Of a stretch of DNA of 64,000 nucleotides, positions 1 through 11,695 are shown piece after piece. Both the position numbers and the translations under genes were made by a program. The first letter of the stretch is position 1. The number at the start of each line of letters is the position of its first letter. Below the pieces are notes generated by a model that searched no databases, had not been told where the DNA came from, and saw nothing but the letters and a program-made list of their open reading frames with translations. Source of the DNA: Haemaphysalis longicornis (lineage: Eukaryota; Arthropoda; Arachnida; Ixodida; Ixodidae); contig CM023449.1 in the NCBI GenBank assembly GCA_013339765.2, forward strand, positions 108,292,417 to 108,356,416. The letters are read 5' to 3'.

Positions 1-260
1 TATCATAAAGATTACACGCGTAATTCCGCCAAATCCGCATTATTCTGTGACGAAGCGCCGTAAATTGTTCGTCTTTTTCGCTTTTTTATAGCTTTTTATT
101 TTGGGCGCCCAAACTTTTGCTGTACTAATTATCCGTGTTCGCGCAATTCAAAAAATTAGAGGTTTAACTTCGGCGAAATCTGCATTTTGTGGAAATTCCG
201 GCTTTACACAGTCCTCAGTTAAGGGTAATTAGCAAAAATGGTACGCATTAGGAGGCTTTT
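1..260. repeat. Satellite array 1 (~145-150 bp unit, two partial copies)
   Basis: Two copies of an AT-rich unit are visible. The anchor 'aaatc.gcatt' recurs at 31 and 176, a spacing of 145 bp. The same unit, with the pattern 'aactttcgcgaaatctgcat' followed by a TGGAAATGCAGG-like block, forms longer arrays at 9.2-9.9 kb and 35.1-35.9 kb. Just after the last copy comes 'tggtacgcattagg', which resembles 'tgctacgcattaaa' after the 9.9-kb array, so these two arrays end at the same point of a common element. The left end lies outside the window. Confidence 0.75.
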
Positions 261-385
261 CAGCGCTGAATACGTCTACACCGTCGAGGAAACTGCTCGG
301 ACGGGAACGGCGCTCTGCCGCTTGCATGTTCAGTGATCGTCATATCAAGTGTACTTTCATGTGAGGGCATCTCGTTTAAACTAAC

Positions 386-447
386 CCCGTAAGCATCATC
401 ATCATCTTCTTCTTCATCAACATCATCACCAGCCTTATCTACGCCCA
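386..447 (-). repeat. GAT/GAA-rich microsatellite tail of the RTE element
   Basis: On the minus strand the LINE ends in a run of GAT, GTT and GAA triplets shortly after 'gtgggcgtagataagg'. The second RTE copy ends the same way (14847-14868). Short triplet tails instead of poly(A) are usual for RTE elements. Confidence 0.7.
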
Positions 448-2215
448 CTTAAGGGAAAAGCGCTGGCGCATGAGCTCAAATTATCTCGGTCCTGTACTAA
501 CTGCGACCAATTTATCCCTGCAAACTTCTTGATATCATCTGCCCATCTAACTTCCGGCCGCCACCTGCCACGCTTTCCTTCTCAAGGAATCCATTCTGTT
601 ACGCTTAATGACGAACAGTCATCCTGCCTTCGCATTACATGTCCTGCCCACGTCCATTTCTTCTTCTGAATTTCTAGGAATATGTCCTTAACACGCGTTT
701 GTTTCCTGACCCACTCCGCTCTGTTCTGTCCCTTAATGTTATACCTATTATCATCCCTTCCATTGCTCGCTGTCCTGAATTTATGTACAACCCTTTTTGT
801 GAGACTCCACGTTTCTGCCCCGTAGGTGAGTACCGGTAAGATGCAGCTGTCATACACTTTCTGCTTCAGGGACAATGATAGGCTCCCATTCATTATCTGA
901 GAATGCCTGCTGCCGAATGCGCTCCACCACATTCTTATCCTTCTAATTATCTTTGCCTCATGGTTGGGATCCGGGGTCACAACTTTTCCTATGTAGATAT
1001 ATTCGCTTACCACTTCCACTGCATCGCCACCTATCTCAAACTGCTCTACTGTCCCGAGGTTATTGATCATTACTTTGGTATTCTGCATATTATTTTCAGG
1101 CCCACGGTTTTACTCTGTTTCTCCAGTGCGGTAAGCATGCTTTACAATTCGCCCCCGAGTTACTTAGCAAGGCAACGTCAAAAGCAAATCGGAGGTTACT
1201 GAGGTATTCTCCATTAATCATTACGGCTACCTGTTACCCATCCAATGTTATAAATATTTCTTGTAAATATGCTGTGAACAACATTGGAGAGATTGTGTCT
1301 TCTTGTCTTACACCCTTTAGTATAGGTGTTTAACTGTTCTTCCTATGGAGGCTGATGGTAGCTGTGAAGCCATTGTAAATATCCTCTAATATTCTTACAT
1401 GGTGCTCGTCTACTCCCTGCTTCCGTAATGCCTGAATGACTGGTGAGGTTTCGACAAATTCAAATGCTTTCTCTCAAGAAATCTACTTTTATCAGATCTT
1501 CCCCAGGTGCTTTGCCACCTTTCATTTCTCTCAAAGGCTTCCTTACTGCTTCTGTCGTTATTGTTTTCATGTGTATGTCCTCTATTTTCTCGTCCGGCGT
1601 TATCCTGGTTGTCCCGGCCACCGTACAGATCCCTATAGAACTGCTCGGCAACTGTGACTATTTTGTCCCTATTTGCGATGACAATGCCTTGCTTGTCTTT
1701 AAGTGCATGCACCTGATTTTTCGCCACGCGAAAAGGCCTCTTCACTGCTTTCAGGCTACCCTCCGTTCTTTACAGCATATTCGATCCTCTCCATATTATA
1801 CCTTCCGTATGTCAGCTGTTCTTACGCTTATTGATTAACTTCGAGAGCTCCGCTAGTTCTATTCTGTCAGCTGCGGTAGAGATTGTCATGGTTTGCCGTT
1901 TCCTAATTCGATCTTTCGTCTCCTGTGAAAGTTTACCAGTATCCTGTCTTGCCTAGTGCCCCGACTTCTACTGCACCCTCCGTGATAATGCGTTGTAAGG
2001 TGGTCGCTGGCTTCCTTTGTCGTAAACCGCTGCTGCTTCGGTAAGAGCTGAATATCGGTTTCTGAAGCACGATCCTGTATTCTCCTGCTTTACGTCTTAC
2101 TATTAACTCATGATCGGCTTCGTTCGTACTGGCTTGTTACTTTCCCTCTTCAATTCTAGCCTCATTCGAGATCTTTACCATTGCTCTGGTCATTACACCT
2201 TACCCTTCCGAGCAC
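386..2215 (-). pseudogene. Decayed RTE-type LINE, reverse transcriptase C-terminal half
   Basis: Read on the minus strand this is the RT and C-terminal part of a non-LTR retrotransposon with RTE-like motifs. The longest intact piece is 582-1088 (168 aa). It carries the post-RT block NNLGTVEQF, VTPDPNHEAK, LPVLTYGAETWSL and WTWAGHVMRR that is typical of this class. Upstream (1167-1745) the frame is broken repeatedly. The catalytic F-A-D-D is mutated to F-A-F-D at about 1177-1188, and stops occur before GVRQEDTISPM. The 3' end is the GAT/GAA tail at 386-447. The same family recurs intact at the active site at 13.6-14.9 kb on the opposite strand. No second ORF or 5' UTR is recognisable, so the copy is 5'-truncated and inactive. 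The clade name comes from motif resemblance. Confidence 0.85.
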
Positions 2216-2231
2216 TTCCACATCCTACACG

Positions 2232-2340
2232 ACGCCAGGGTATCGCATAATATGAAGTCTATTTCATTTTTATGCTCCCCATTATCTGATGGCGGCCACC
2301 GCAACCGGGAATAGAACCCGCGTCGATGCATCGATATTGT
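2232..2340 (-). mobile_element. Degenerate tRNA-headed SINE (Ruka-like)
   Basis: On the minus strand the sequence has a B-box-like GGTTCTATTCCCGGTTGCGG followed by a diverged body in the place where the intact copy at 24.2 kb reads 'gatggaggcgaaaagcaaaa'. The A box is not recognisable. It abuts the 5' side of the RTE fragment. Confidence 0.5.
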
Positions 2341-2532
2341 CGTGTTTCTCATAACAAGCATTACATGCGTGGTATCGCTTGACGGCAGCTGGGGCGCAGC
2401 GGCGGCGTGACGTGCGCGACGTCTGCATGGCGTTCGGGACTCGCGTGGAAGTTCCGTGGAGCAGGTGTTGCGCCAGTTGTGAAATTTTTGATTGCTAGGC
2501 AACGTGAGGCGCTCCTCGGAGTTTTTATCCGT

Positions 2533-2575
2533 GTTTTTTAAATGCAGAGCATTTCTTAGCCTCGCCTCTTCCTGC
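2533..2575 (+). repeat. Palindrome-ended repeat (AAATGC-AGA-GCATTT family)
   Basis: The start 'ttttaaatgcagagcatttc' is a short palindrome followed by 'ttagcctcgcc'. Related starts occur at 4551 ('agatgcggagcatct'), 32717 ('aagtgcaatgcactt') and, inverted, at 52388. It is probably the edge of a dispersed non-coding repeat family; only the 32.7-kb and 52-kb copies can be followed for more than 400 bp. Confidence 0.45.
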
Positions 2576-2589
2576 GTCGGACGGCGTCC

Positions 2590-2900
2590 ACAGCTCCGCG
2601 TCAGCAGCAGGTGCGCCTCTCCTCCTTCCCTCCTCTCTCTCAACAGCAGCTGGCGCGCGCATGCGTCGTAGTAAGCCCGTTCGCTCCGTCGCGGTCTCGG
2701 CATAACAGGTGCGTGATAGCAGCGCGGTGGGGCGTGGAAGGGCGCGCGCTGCTTGCGCATGCGCGCTCCCCCCTCCCCCTCCCCCCCCCCGTACTGCTGT
2801 CCCTCTACTGCGCCCGCTGCAAATATAAAGCGGCTAGCGGTCGCTCGTGCTTCAGTCACTGCGTTGCTCCTTCCTTCCTTGGTTGACGCTCGCTCCACCC
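2590..2900 (+). promoter_or_regulatory. GC/pyrimidine-rich patch with a TATA box (possible promoter)
   Basis: A CpG- and CT-rich stretch including a C-run near 2765-2790 leads to 'aaatataaag' at 2821-2830, followed about 30 bp later by a C/T-rich region. This arrangement resembles a TATA promoter. No recognisable coding exon or LTR end follows, so it may belong to a repeat. The open frames across this patch on both strands look like products of base composition and are not called as genes. Confidence 0.3.
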
Positions 2901-4550
2901 TAACGCGACTTTACTCTCCTCTCTCTACCCCAAACCAACACCAGCGCAACTACGACCCAACTACGCACCCTAACGTGACTTTACGCTTTTTTTTATGAAG
3001 ACACTGGAAAGACTCAGACGCTGGGCGGCGCAGCGAGGCACGCACTCACGAAGCGTTGGGAATTTTTTTGCATATTTAACTCGTACGCGCTGCGCCCCAC
3101 ACATACGGCCAGTACACAGAGATCCACTGCTAAAAAAAACGAAAGAAAGAGGCCTCGGCGACGATCGTGCGTAAAAGTAGCGCTTCCGGCAGGCTCGTCT
3201 GCTGCGGTGCTCGCAAAGCTTACCAACACCTTTGCACGTCAGTGAGCACTTCCATTAAACACTGGCCATTTTCATCGCCGTTTAAATCCGTGGCTCAGTG
3301 CTTGCTTGCCTTTTTTGCATTGCACCATGGCTCATTGGCAAAATGCAGCGAGAGGCAGCAGCGTAAAATCTATTTTATTTTTCCGAAAGTACGGGCAGTA
3401 GAACAAAGCGGTGTGTTGAACTGAGCGGCGGTTTCGCCTCCGTGTTTCCTCTCACTTTAATGGACGCTCTTCCATCATGTATGCCCAGTTCGCACTTAGC
3501 GGTACAAAAAGTCGCAAACACAGTGACGATCGTACGTAAATATGTGGGCGCAGAATTGTACATGCAGCGGTTTTATGCTATTTATATACAGAAGTGTGCA
3601 CCTAATCACGTTGTCGCCGTGCGATTCGGTGCTTCTTTGGCGTGCTTTTTTCAGCTGAAATCGTTTATTTGACAATGTTGCCTCGCCTTCTCCCGGCTAG
3701 TATACGTGCACCCTGCTGTTCGTAGATTGTGCTGCGTAAAATGTTGCTCGAAAAATGATTCATTTTTGCGAAAATATAAAACGAACTTTTCCCTCGTTTT
3801 AATTCGTCGTACTCGCTTCATATCAAGGCTAAACCACTTGGGGCATGTCGCGATGGTGACGGCAGCTCGCTGAAACGAAAGCCAATAAATAGGCTGTTTT
3901 GAACTACTATTGTTTTTTAGCCTGTTCAACTACTTTGGTCTACTTTATTCAGTGTGCTATCATGTAAGTGAAGCAAAAGGCGAAATATGTAAATGCAAGC
4001 AAGTTTCACTTTGTCTTGTCACTGAAAATACCCGTAAGGGGGAGGGAGTCGTGCGCTCTCGTACTACCCAGACGCGTCGGGCACGAGGGGCGCGGCATGT
4101 CACTAAAACGCCAGCGGAGGAGGCCGACAGAGTTAGAAGTATCCCTGTAATTTTTTATGGCGCAGCTCTTTGGCGGGCCGTCTATGGGCTCAGCCGGGTT
4201 CTCGTCGTAACCGAACTAAACGATGCCAAGACCAACGATTGAAATAAAAAGCGAACGATGAAAAAAGCAAAGGAGGAGAGTCGCGAAATTTGGTGGGTAG
4301 GGTGGTTGGCCATGGCGGCGCGAGGGAGCGCTCTCTGAAACTGTGCGGTGGGAGAGGGGGGGGGGGGCAGTATGGCATTTGCTTAGGCATTCGCTTAGAA
4401 ACCAGTTAGCGGTTTCTTGCTGAGACGCACTTTGCGCCACCGGCGTAGAGGCTCATCATCGCTGCCGTCGAGAGAACCCAGGAGTTAGTGCTGCCTCAGC
4501 GCACTGCTGGTACGCCAAATGTAGCATTAGGAAGTAACGACTCAACAGCC
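2900..4550. other. No recognisable gene
   Basis: Mixed-composition DNA with no protein motif, tRNA-like module or clear repeat boundary. A polyG run lies at about 4359-4368. A palindrome-type repeat edge follows at 4551. Confidence 0.5.
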
Positions 4551-4676
4551 CACTTTTTAGATGCGGAGCATCTCTTGCTCGGGGGGATGTCACTTGTCCG
4601 TGACCCGTCCGCAGTGCATCTGGTGATCATTGTGGCAGGATGCCCCTAGGGTTTGGCCAAACAAAAATCCATCCCG

Positions 4677-4897
4677 AGATAGCTTCACGTTCAACCACCG
4701 TCGTCTCCCGTAGAGGAACCGCTGAAGAAGAAGAACGAGAAGAAGACAAAGCTGCGAAGACGAGGGCGTGTACGTTGCTAATTCATCACGACATAGCTTC
4801 GCGTTCAACCACCGTCGTCATCTTCCCGTAGGGGAACCGCTGAAGAAGAAGAAGGAGAAGAAGGCAAAGCTGCGACGATTAAGGCGTGTACGTTGCT
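4677..4897 (+). repeat. Two-copy direct repeat, ~113 bp
   Basis: The block beginning 'agcttcacgttcaaccaccg' at 4681 is repeated at 4794 as 'agcttcgcgttcaaccaccg'. Both copies continue through 'gaaccgctgaagaagaagaa' to 'gcgtgtacgttgct'. The unit carries a purine-rich (GAA)n stretch. After the second copy a 91-codon frame (4893-5168) stays open but matches nothing I recognise. Confidence 0.75.
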
Positions 4898-5324
4898 CTC
4901 AGCCGGTGCGCCAACGTCAACAACCCTTTACCTAACCAACGCTGACGGAGACTACCGATTCTACCACAGAGCCGACAACATCCACAAAAACATGATGGAC
5001 GAGTTTCGGCGCCTCGAGAACCGTTTCGCCTACTCACCGTCACACAACAGTACGTTGCGTGCATTTGCCACCGGTGTGGACCCGGACCCGAAATTCCCTC
5101 TGGCGCGACTAAACACCAAATCAATCAACATAACGGCAACACAATGGAGCCACACGAAACCCCCATGATGCTTCGCAGCCTCATCGGGTTCCCCACGGGA
5201 AGATGGTGTAAGTTTTTTTTTTGGAGTGCTTACCTGATTTATAAAAGTTGTGTCCAAAATAATTTCGCTAGACCGTTATTTTCTTGCGTGCGCACGCTGC
5301 GAATATCCGAACAATACTCCGGAA

Positions 5325-5478
5325 CTAATCCTGAACTGGGGATCTTTAACGTGCGTCGAAATCTCGTACACACGGGCGTTTTTGCTTTTCGCCTCCATCA
5401 GAAAAGCGGCCGCCGCGGCCGGGAATCGAACCCGCGACCTCGTGCTCACCAGCGCAACGCCTTAGCCACTGAGGCAAT
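5325..5478 (-). mobile_element. Ruka-like tRNA-derived SINE
   Basis: On the minus strand it has an A-box region CTCAGTGGCTAAGG, a B box GGGTTCGATTCCC and the body 'gatggaggcgaaaagcaaaa', 'cgcccgtgtgtacgagat', 'cgttaaagatcccca'. It is the same family as the copy at 24201-24450. It is truncated at its 3' side before the (AATC)n tail. A SINE and not a tRNA gene, because the body follows without a terminator. Confidence 0.85.
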
Positions 5479-5479
5479 A

Positions 5480-6795
5480 CCTGAACTCAAGCGCCAGGAA
5501 TACACGTTGATTAAAATAAGAAAAGCAGCTCGGTTTTTCGGATATCACTTGCGACCTGTTTATTGGCAATTCCTTAATGCTTGCTCTCGACCGAACAGAA
5601 ATTTGAACATCACTTTTAGTGTAATGCTCATAATACTCAAATACAGGTAATTACGAGCTCAAGCCCCGTACAAAGCTCTAAAGCGGCCATCAAGTCAAAA
5701 TACAAGTTAGGATCATTATTCTATCGCAAACATCTCATAACATACTGAGATATTACAAACGAACTTCAAGCAGTGGCAGACGCCACTCACTATCAGGCGA
5801 TTTCTTTACGACGTCACAGGATCTTGTCTCTGCGTTTGACGGCCGACGACAAAAGCCACCGCCGTGGTAAGTTTAGTAGAGTCTGTAGTTCCATTTTATC
5901 GTAACACTTGTATGCTAACGTGCAGTTTGCACACTGACAAATATGTTTTAGTGCTCGTCTCTATTCAATCACAGTTGCATAGAATTTGAAAGCCGTTAAA
6001 ATATTAACACCGAAGCTGTTTAGCAAATCGTTACGTTTCGTTTCCGCAGCTAAAAACATCAAGTAATTGCCGTGCGCGCGCACGTGAGCAGGGGCATCAC
6101 GGCCACCGCCCGGCAGTTAAAGAAACCAAGAAAATCGCTACCGCTCATGTGTGAGTGCCTCGCGACGACCGCCAAGCATTCTGCGGAGCGTTCTCCGTAA
6201 TTGTAGCAACACTTGTTCTTAAGAAGAAAGACTATCGTTCGCCGTAATTTGGGCAACACTTCCTCGGACCGAGAAAGACACGTCATAGCGTACGCCCCTC
6301 CAAGGTGATTTCCAATAATTATCACTTCTAAAACATGAAAGAAGATCACAGCTATGGCTACCATGATGGATGGTCGTTGCGGCAGCGAAGAACTAGCAAG
6401 TCGGCTGCAATCGTCCACTTAAACTATCGTGATGACCATGAAGGTTGCGTACAGCTTCGCTACATTCAGGTGCTACGCGTTAGGGCGAGCTTCCTTCATA
6501 TTTTTCTATTTGTTTGGTTAAAAAAATCAAAGCCACCTTATTAAGAGAAATACGGGTAAAATTCCCAGCTTTCTCCCATGCTATCTGAGTCGAAGTCCCA
6601 ATCCGAAACTCAAACTGGTTTGATCGTGTCGTAATGACGCAGTCAGAGAGATGTCGGCTTAATAAGGCGAATACCCATGTTTGATTCCAATAACGCGAAG
6701 CGTGTTTTAGGTGCGACTGCATCTCATTCACTCCCCTTGTTCCTCCATACGGCATTGTCCGCACCTCCCCCTACACTATAAAAAAAATAATAGTT
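5480..6795. other. No recognisable gene
   Basis: AT-moderate DNA with only short open frames on either strand, none with a recognisable motif. 'ggtcgttgcg.cagcgaag' occurs at about 6372 and again at about 7029, so a diverged dispersed repeat may be present. Confidence 0.45.
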
Positions 6796-6875
6796 AGCGG
6801 CGCCCGGTTTCGATCCCACGACCCTGTGGGCGGAACGCGAGATACACGGTGCTCTTCTCACTGCGCCACAAAACC
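6796..6875 (-). mobile_element. tRNA-like SINE head
   Basis: On the minus strand there is an A-box-like TGGCGCAGTGAGAAGAGCAC and, about 35 bp on, a B-box-like GTGGGATCGAAACC. This is a tRNA-related module of a different sort from Ruka. No conserved body is visible, so the SINE family is unknown. Confidence 0.5.
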
Positions 6876-6879
6876 GAGA

Positions 6880-8573
6880 CAGAATCAAATGCTACGAACG
6901 CGCCTTATATCCTTGACTCATTCAAACTACATCAAGATGCTACTGATACAAGGCATGATGGGGCAATGATTAACTCTTGCAATAAAAGAAAAGAAGCTCC
7001 CGCTTACAGCAACAATGATGGAGTAAAGGTCGTTGCGACAGCGAAGCCCCAAGCATACCACTTAGAGAGATTGACCAAGATTGGTCAATAAAACATAATA
7101 ATAATCATAAAACATAATAATCATGCGCGTTCCCGACACGTTTCACGCGGTTTCAGAATCAATCCAACGGAAACACCAAGTGAACCCCACAATGCGTCGC
7201 ATCTACACAGGGTTCATTTCCCGTAAGGTTCCCCTCGCAGGGAGGTGGGCGCAATTTTTTTCCTTGGTGCACTTGACGTGCCTTCGCGTATCATCATCAC
7301 TGTTTTGCGAAAACAACTGTGTAGATTTCGCTTTCCTGCAGGTCATTATACTTGGACGAACAACGTCATCTGTGAGGCATCAACAGCTTCGCTTTAATAA
7401 GGTCTTCCGTGGCTCAAAGTGAACTGAGAAGCTGCCGTGGGCTACTTTTTTCTAACTGGTCCCATTTCTGTATTGTCTTCCTGGCCCCTCAACGTTCTGT
7501 GCTACACCTTTATTGAATTAAATCTTGACTCACCCATGACACCATATCAAATCAACAAAGCTTATGAAAACACCATTTAGTGAGCATCTGTAGGCCTTGT
7601 TACATTTTTGTAGCCACAAGAATGCTAAAATTCAATGTTTCGAAAATTGCTGTATAGCTAATGATGCGTTCATGCTAAAAAGTGTGGAAGTTTCTTCTCC
7701 TGAATTTTGGATACATCAACTGGCTACAGCTCGGTAGAGTTACTACGGCTGCGGGCGCCAAACAAGGTTCTGTAGTTACGCGCACGGCAAGGCAGTGTAA
7801 TTCTGTGACAGGGACTTTGCTATTAGCCTAGTTAAACTAAGCCGATCGCCTCATTAGATGCGCTTTGGAATGTCAAGATTACACCCGTGACCCCTGCGCA
7901 TAAGGAGATCACGGCGGAGAACGTGGTGTCCTAACAAAATCGAGGTAATTTCAAACTGCTGTGGTTGGTTAATAACGCTATCAAGAATGATGCTCCTGGG
8001 TTGCGACACGTGAATGTGTACCCCGTGCTCATGTCAATCAAAGAGTTTGTTTTTAAGACTCATCACAAAATTTACTAGTTATCGCGGTCGCTCAAAGTGA
8101 TGCCGTATTTAGAGTTTGGCTTTCGTATAAATCAGGCAATGCAGATAATGGTAAGCTAAGGAATCGCGCATGGTTTTCATGGCCCCGACGAGAGTTATAT
8201 ATGGCGCCTTGAACCAATTCGCAAATCCGGCCGAAGTCTGGGTGGGTGTTTATTGGCATCCTTACATTGGCGTGAACTTTGCATTCATCTTTTAGCGTAG
8301 TACAATTGTTTTTGGCGGAATTAGCGTTTCTTTGAGTAAATATGTCTCCCCCCGAAATGGTTTGAATGTATATTTTCGTCGCATTGCAGGCCTTGATAAT
8401 AAAGGAAGCTGTAGAGCAAGCACGTGTTCTGTCACACTGAATGCCTATTTGCGTTTTTTTACTGGGAATAAACGTTCATACATTGTTGTATTCTAGACAT
8501 GTATACCTAGACAGACGGGATATCAAATTGGAAGAGGTGTGGTCATCAAGAGTTCTGTTAAGTGGTCTGGAGC
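6880..8573. other. No recognisable gene
   Basis: AT-rich DNA with short frames only. No RNA gene, repeat array or element terminus seen before the hAT-like left end at 8582. Confidence 0.5.
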
Positions 8574-8581
8574 CTAGCAAC

Positions 8582-10268
8582 CAGGGTTGGCAAGTCCTCA
8601 GAAGAAAACGTCGCCTGAAAATTGCCGAAAGTAGCCAAAAATGTCGCTACCTTAAAGTGGATGTTTGAAAAGGAGCAAGCGCTCTTTTAAGCAAGGCAAT
8701 GCTAGTAAGTACTATTTGATTACCTTCGCGGAAAAAAAGCACGAATTTCGAGAAGTATAAAAGTGTGTCCCAAATTTTATTCGTTTGCTATGGTGCGGGA
8801 AAGCGACAGTGGTTGACTACTCTCTACAAAGACGGTAAAATATTCAGCTTAGGCTAATCATTCCAATAATATGAATGACATAGAACGGGTGTTCTCTGCA
8901 CTCTGTTTTAGCACTTCCGCTGCCTCTTTACATTCCGGGGCCTATTACACATCGCCATACACTCCCCCATCTGCATGAAATCGCAAGCTCCCGTGAACTA
9001 CTCAAGCATTACACGTTAAACCTAGGGAGTTTCGTGAAGTCTATGGCGTTATTCATACATCAAGTGCGGATATTAAAAAATTCTTCAGAAATTCAGAGAA
9101 ATATCTAGTAATACATAGCGTTCTAATACCGGTTGTCTTGAGTGTGAGTTTTAGAGCCAAATTTCTTGTTTTTTTCTAAATCCTGTCCGACCAATTACCG
9201 CCATTTATGCTACTATAACGATTACATTGGAAACTTTCGCCAAATGTGCATTATTGAGACCATGCAGGAGGTTACAAGGTTCGCCATATTCCATAATTAT
9301 ACTTCTATATTTATTTATTATTGGTGTTTAAAAATTACTTTCTACCAATTATCTCATTTACGGTAATATTACAATTGCAGATGGAACTTCCGCAAAATCT
9401 GCATTAGTATTGAAATGCAGGTTGCTATACGGTTTCGCACTGGGTACTTTTTTAATATTTTTTGTGATTTATTTATTTTTCGGAATTCCGTTCAACCAAC
9501 AATCTGCATTCATGCTGTTATGACGACCACAGGTGGAACTTTCCCGAAATACACATTATTCTGGAAATGTAGGGTGTTACATGATTCACCAGTTTCCGCA
9601 ATTATTTTATAGTTTCCTCATTTCTTTAGCTTTTCAAGTTTTCGTTCTCACCAAGTCTCTCCATTTACGGTATTATTATGATTACAGGTAAAACTTTCGC
9701 GAACAAATTTTTATGGTAGAAATACAGTGCGTTACACGTTTCGACATTTTCCGTATTTCCTTGTGTTTTTCTGTTTTTATTTTTCAAAATTTTGTGCGAC
9801 CCGTTTTCTCCTTTTACGCAGTGGTAGCGATTTCAGGTGCAACTTCCGCGATATCTGCATTTTTGTGGTAATGAAGGTTGTTACAGGGTCCTGGCTGAGT
9901 ATTAGGCAAATAATGCTACGCATTAAAAGACCAAATCAAATTTTGATTTGTGGGGGTAATTAGCTCTGTACGGGGGTGTTCTTAGTAAATGATTCGTTGG
10001 GACCTTTTCTAGACTTTGCCAGATCACCGCCATCTGCTTAAAAGTTTTTTTCTGTCCGTTTTTTTTTAGTTTGTCTCGATGGCTGGAATGCGCTGAAATG
10101 TATATCACCCTTTTGGTACAACTTGGTATTGGAAGGGTACGTAAATATGTAAAATTAGCAATGCTGAAAGGAGCCAGAAAGTAGGAAAGACGCCACACTA
10201 AAGTTCGGTCGCCAGTAGTCTCAAAAAGTCGCCACTTTAGCGACATATTCCTAGACCTAGCAATCCTG
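8582..10268. mobile_element. Non-autonomous hAT-like transposon carrying a satellite array
   Basis: The left end is CAGGGTTGGCAAGTCC and the inverse of the right end is CAGGATTGCTAGGTCT; 11 of 16 positions match. CAGGG-type termini are usual for hAT elements. The 8 bp outside each end are CTAGCAAC (8574-8581) and CTAGCAGC (10269-10276), which match at 7 of 8 positions; an 8-bp target duplication is the hAT hallmark. Both ends also carry subterminal GTCGC/GCGAC motifs. The 1687-bp interior encodes no transposase and holds five copies of the ~150-bp satellite unit. It would depend on a hAT transposase supplied elsewhere. The assignment rests on termini and duplication length only. Confidence 0.75.
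9165..9900. repeat. Satellite array 2 (~150 bp unit, five copies)
   Basis: The block 'TTC-C-GC-AAA' recurs at about 9235, 9388, 9541, 9696 and 9844, giving spacings of 153, 153, 155 and 148 bp. Each unit runs through a GACCAATTATCTCCATTTACG-like stretch, 'attataacgattacaggtgg', then 'aactttcgcgaaatctgcat' and a TTT/ATT-rich tract. Units differ by many substitutions. The array is inside the hAT-like element. Confidence 0.85.
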
Positions 10269-10276
10269 CTAGCAGC

Positions 10277-11365
10277 GATTGTAAGCCCCCAGACCTACCT
10301 AAAGAGTCTATACGGAAAAGGAAGGGTATTCAGTTTGTACCATTGTAGTGCCACTGAGCTCACATTTATCTTTCGCTAAATCACTGCACTAAGTTTTGGA
10401 ATTTTCTGACATAATGCCAGTTTGCAGCCTTAAGAAGTCTCAGCTTGAAAGCTACACTGTACGAGGTAAACTATTGGCGAATCCATGTGTGCAACTGAAC
10501 ATATTTTCTTGAAAGAATCTAACTTAAACGTAAGGTATCAGGGGCGGCGATGCGAACAGTCGAAGATGTCAACCATTACACCAGGATAGCTACAGTTTGT
10601 TTGCAGACCTGAAACCCATTTATACCTGCGACGCAAATTGCTTTATCAGTTAGGATATCTAATGTAGAACAAAATATTTCGCCTAGAGATTTAAACGTTA
10701 CATATTCAAACTGAGTTACCAGTGAATAGGTCTCTTATGGTGGTTGCGGCCATTAATTTGCGGCGCTCGGGTAGTTTCGCCCCATCGCACAGGTTTCACC
10801 TCAACACCTACATAGCGTGCGCATAGCGACCCTTCTGGGAGTAACCACGAACAAAACTTCTCCAAGCGGGCACAACCAACCCATTTCCGCGTAGCACCAG
10901 CTCCAAAACGGCTGGGAAATGCCGAGCGCGTGCACCAACGGCGAGAAGCGCCGCATGGGTAATGCGTTTCGCATTCAGGGGCGTTAGTGCCTTTAACGGC
11001 ACCCCCGTGAGTTACTGGAACCCGGTCTTCACCGCATCACTCGGTGCGAGGGAAGAGGACATACAAGGTGCGCTCTAACAGAGGCGCTTATGTAAATAAA
11101 GTCCTTGCTACGCCCAAGGCCAAACCCGGGAGAGCCGGCGAAGTTTTCACTACTGTGGCGCAAGATGCCTTGAATAATAACGGCGGCCTATTTATTGAGA
11201 CCCGCACGTATGCGCACCGCAGTTCAACTCGGCCTTTTGTGGAGTGGTTTCAGCTGAAAACTTTGAAAAATCTCTGGCAACAATTCTGAGTATCCTGCTG
11301 CACGTCAGGTGGGGTTCACGAACTGGACGGTGTCGCTCACTCGGAGATCTCGTGCTTTCCGCAAA
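10277..11365. other. No recognisable gene
   Basis: Unassigned DNA. Short open frames around 10808-11289 fall in a more GC-rich patch but show no motif and no clear exon boundaries. Confidence 0.4.
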
Positions 11366-11437
11366 CTGCCAATCTTGACTTGCTATCTTTATTTCTGTCT
11401 TATTTTCAACGAGCCCCTCATTTCCTATTCTGAATCG
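11366..11437 (+). repeat. SINE family B, tail copy A
   Basis: 'ttttcaacgagcccctcatt' and its flanks match the tails at 12835-12898 and 13020-13087. Only about 70 bp of the tail is present here, without the tRNA-like head. Confidence 0.65.
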
Positions 11438-11695
11438 CTACATGCATAGCCAGGGCCTCTGTTCTGGCAGTCTTGGTGCCACAGGGAGCGTAAGAGGGTT
11501 CAACGCTGGTCGACCACTTTTGATAGGTCGTAGACACTTGAGTCATAGCCCGGGGGTTAAAAAGAAGCTCCCCTTCACCCCGAGTAGTCCGAGTGGCGCT
11601 GGCTACCACCCCCAACAGCAGGAAACCAAAATACATTAACATAAATACCTCAGAAGGTGGAGGCGAAAATAGCCCAGCCGGTAGCGTAGCGGTCA

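Noticed and set aside
582..1088. 168-aa minus-strand frame as a host gene
   Set aside because: Its motifs (TYGAETWSL, WTWAGHVMRR) are those of RTE LINE C-termini, and the same sequence recurs at 14 kb.
2200..2898. 232-aa minus-strand frame
   Set aside because: It runs through a SINE remnant and a CT-rich GC patch, is rich in Arg/Ala from base composition, and has no domain.
9165..9900. CRISPR array
   Set aside because: Repeats are ~150 bp, diverged and contiguous with no spacers, in a eukaryotic transposon.
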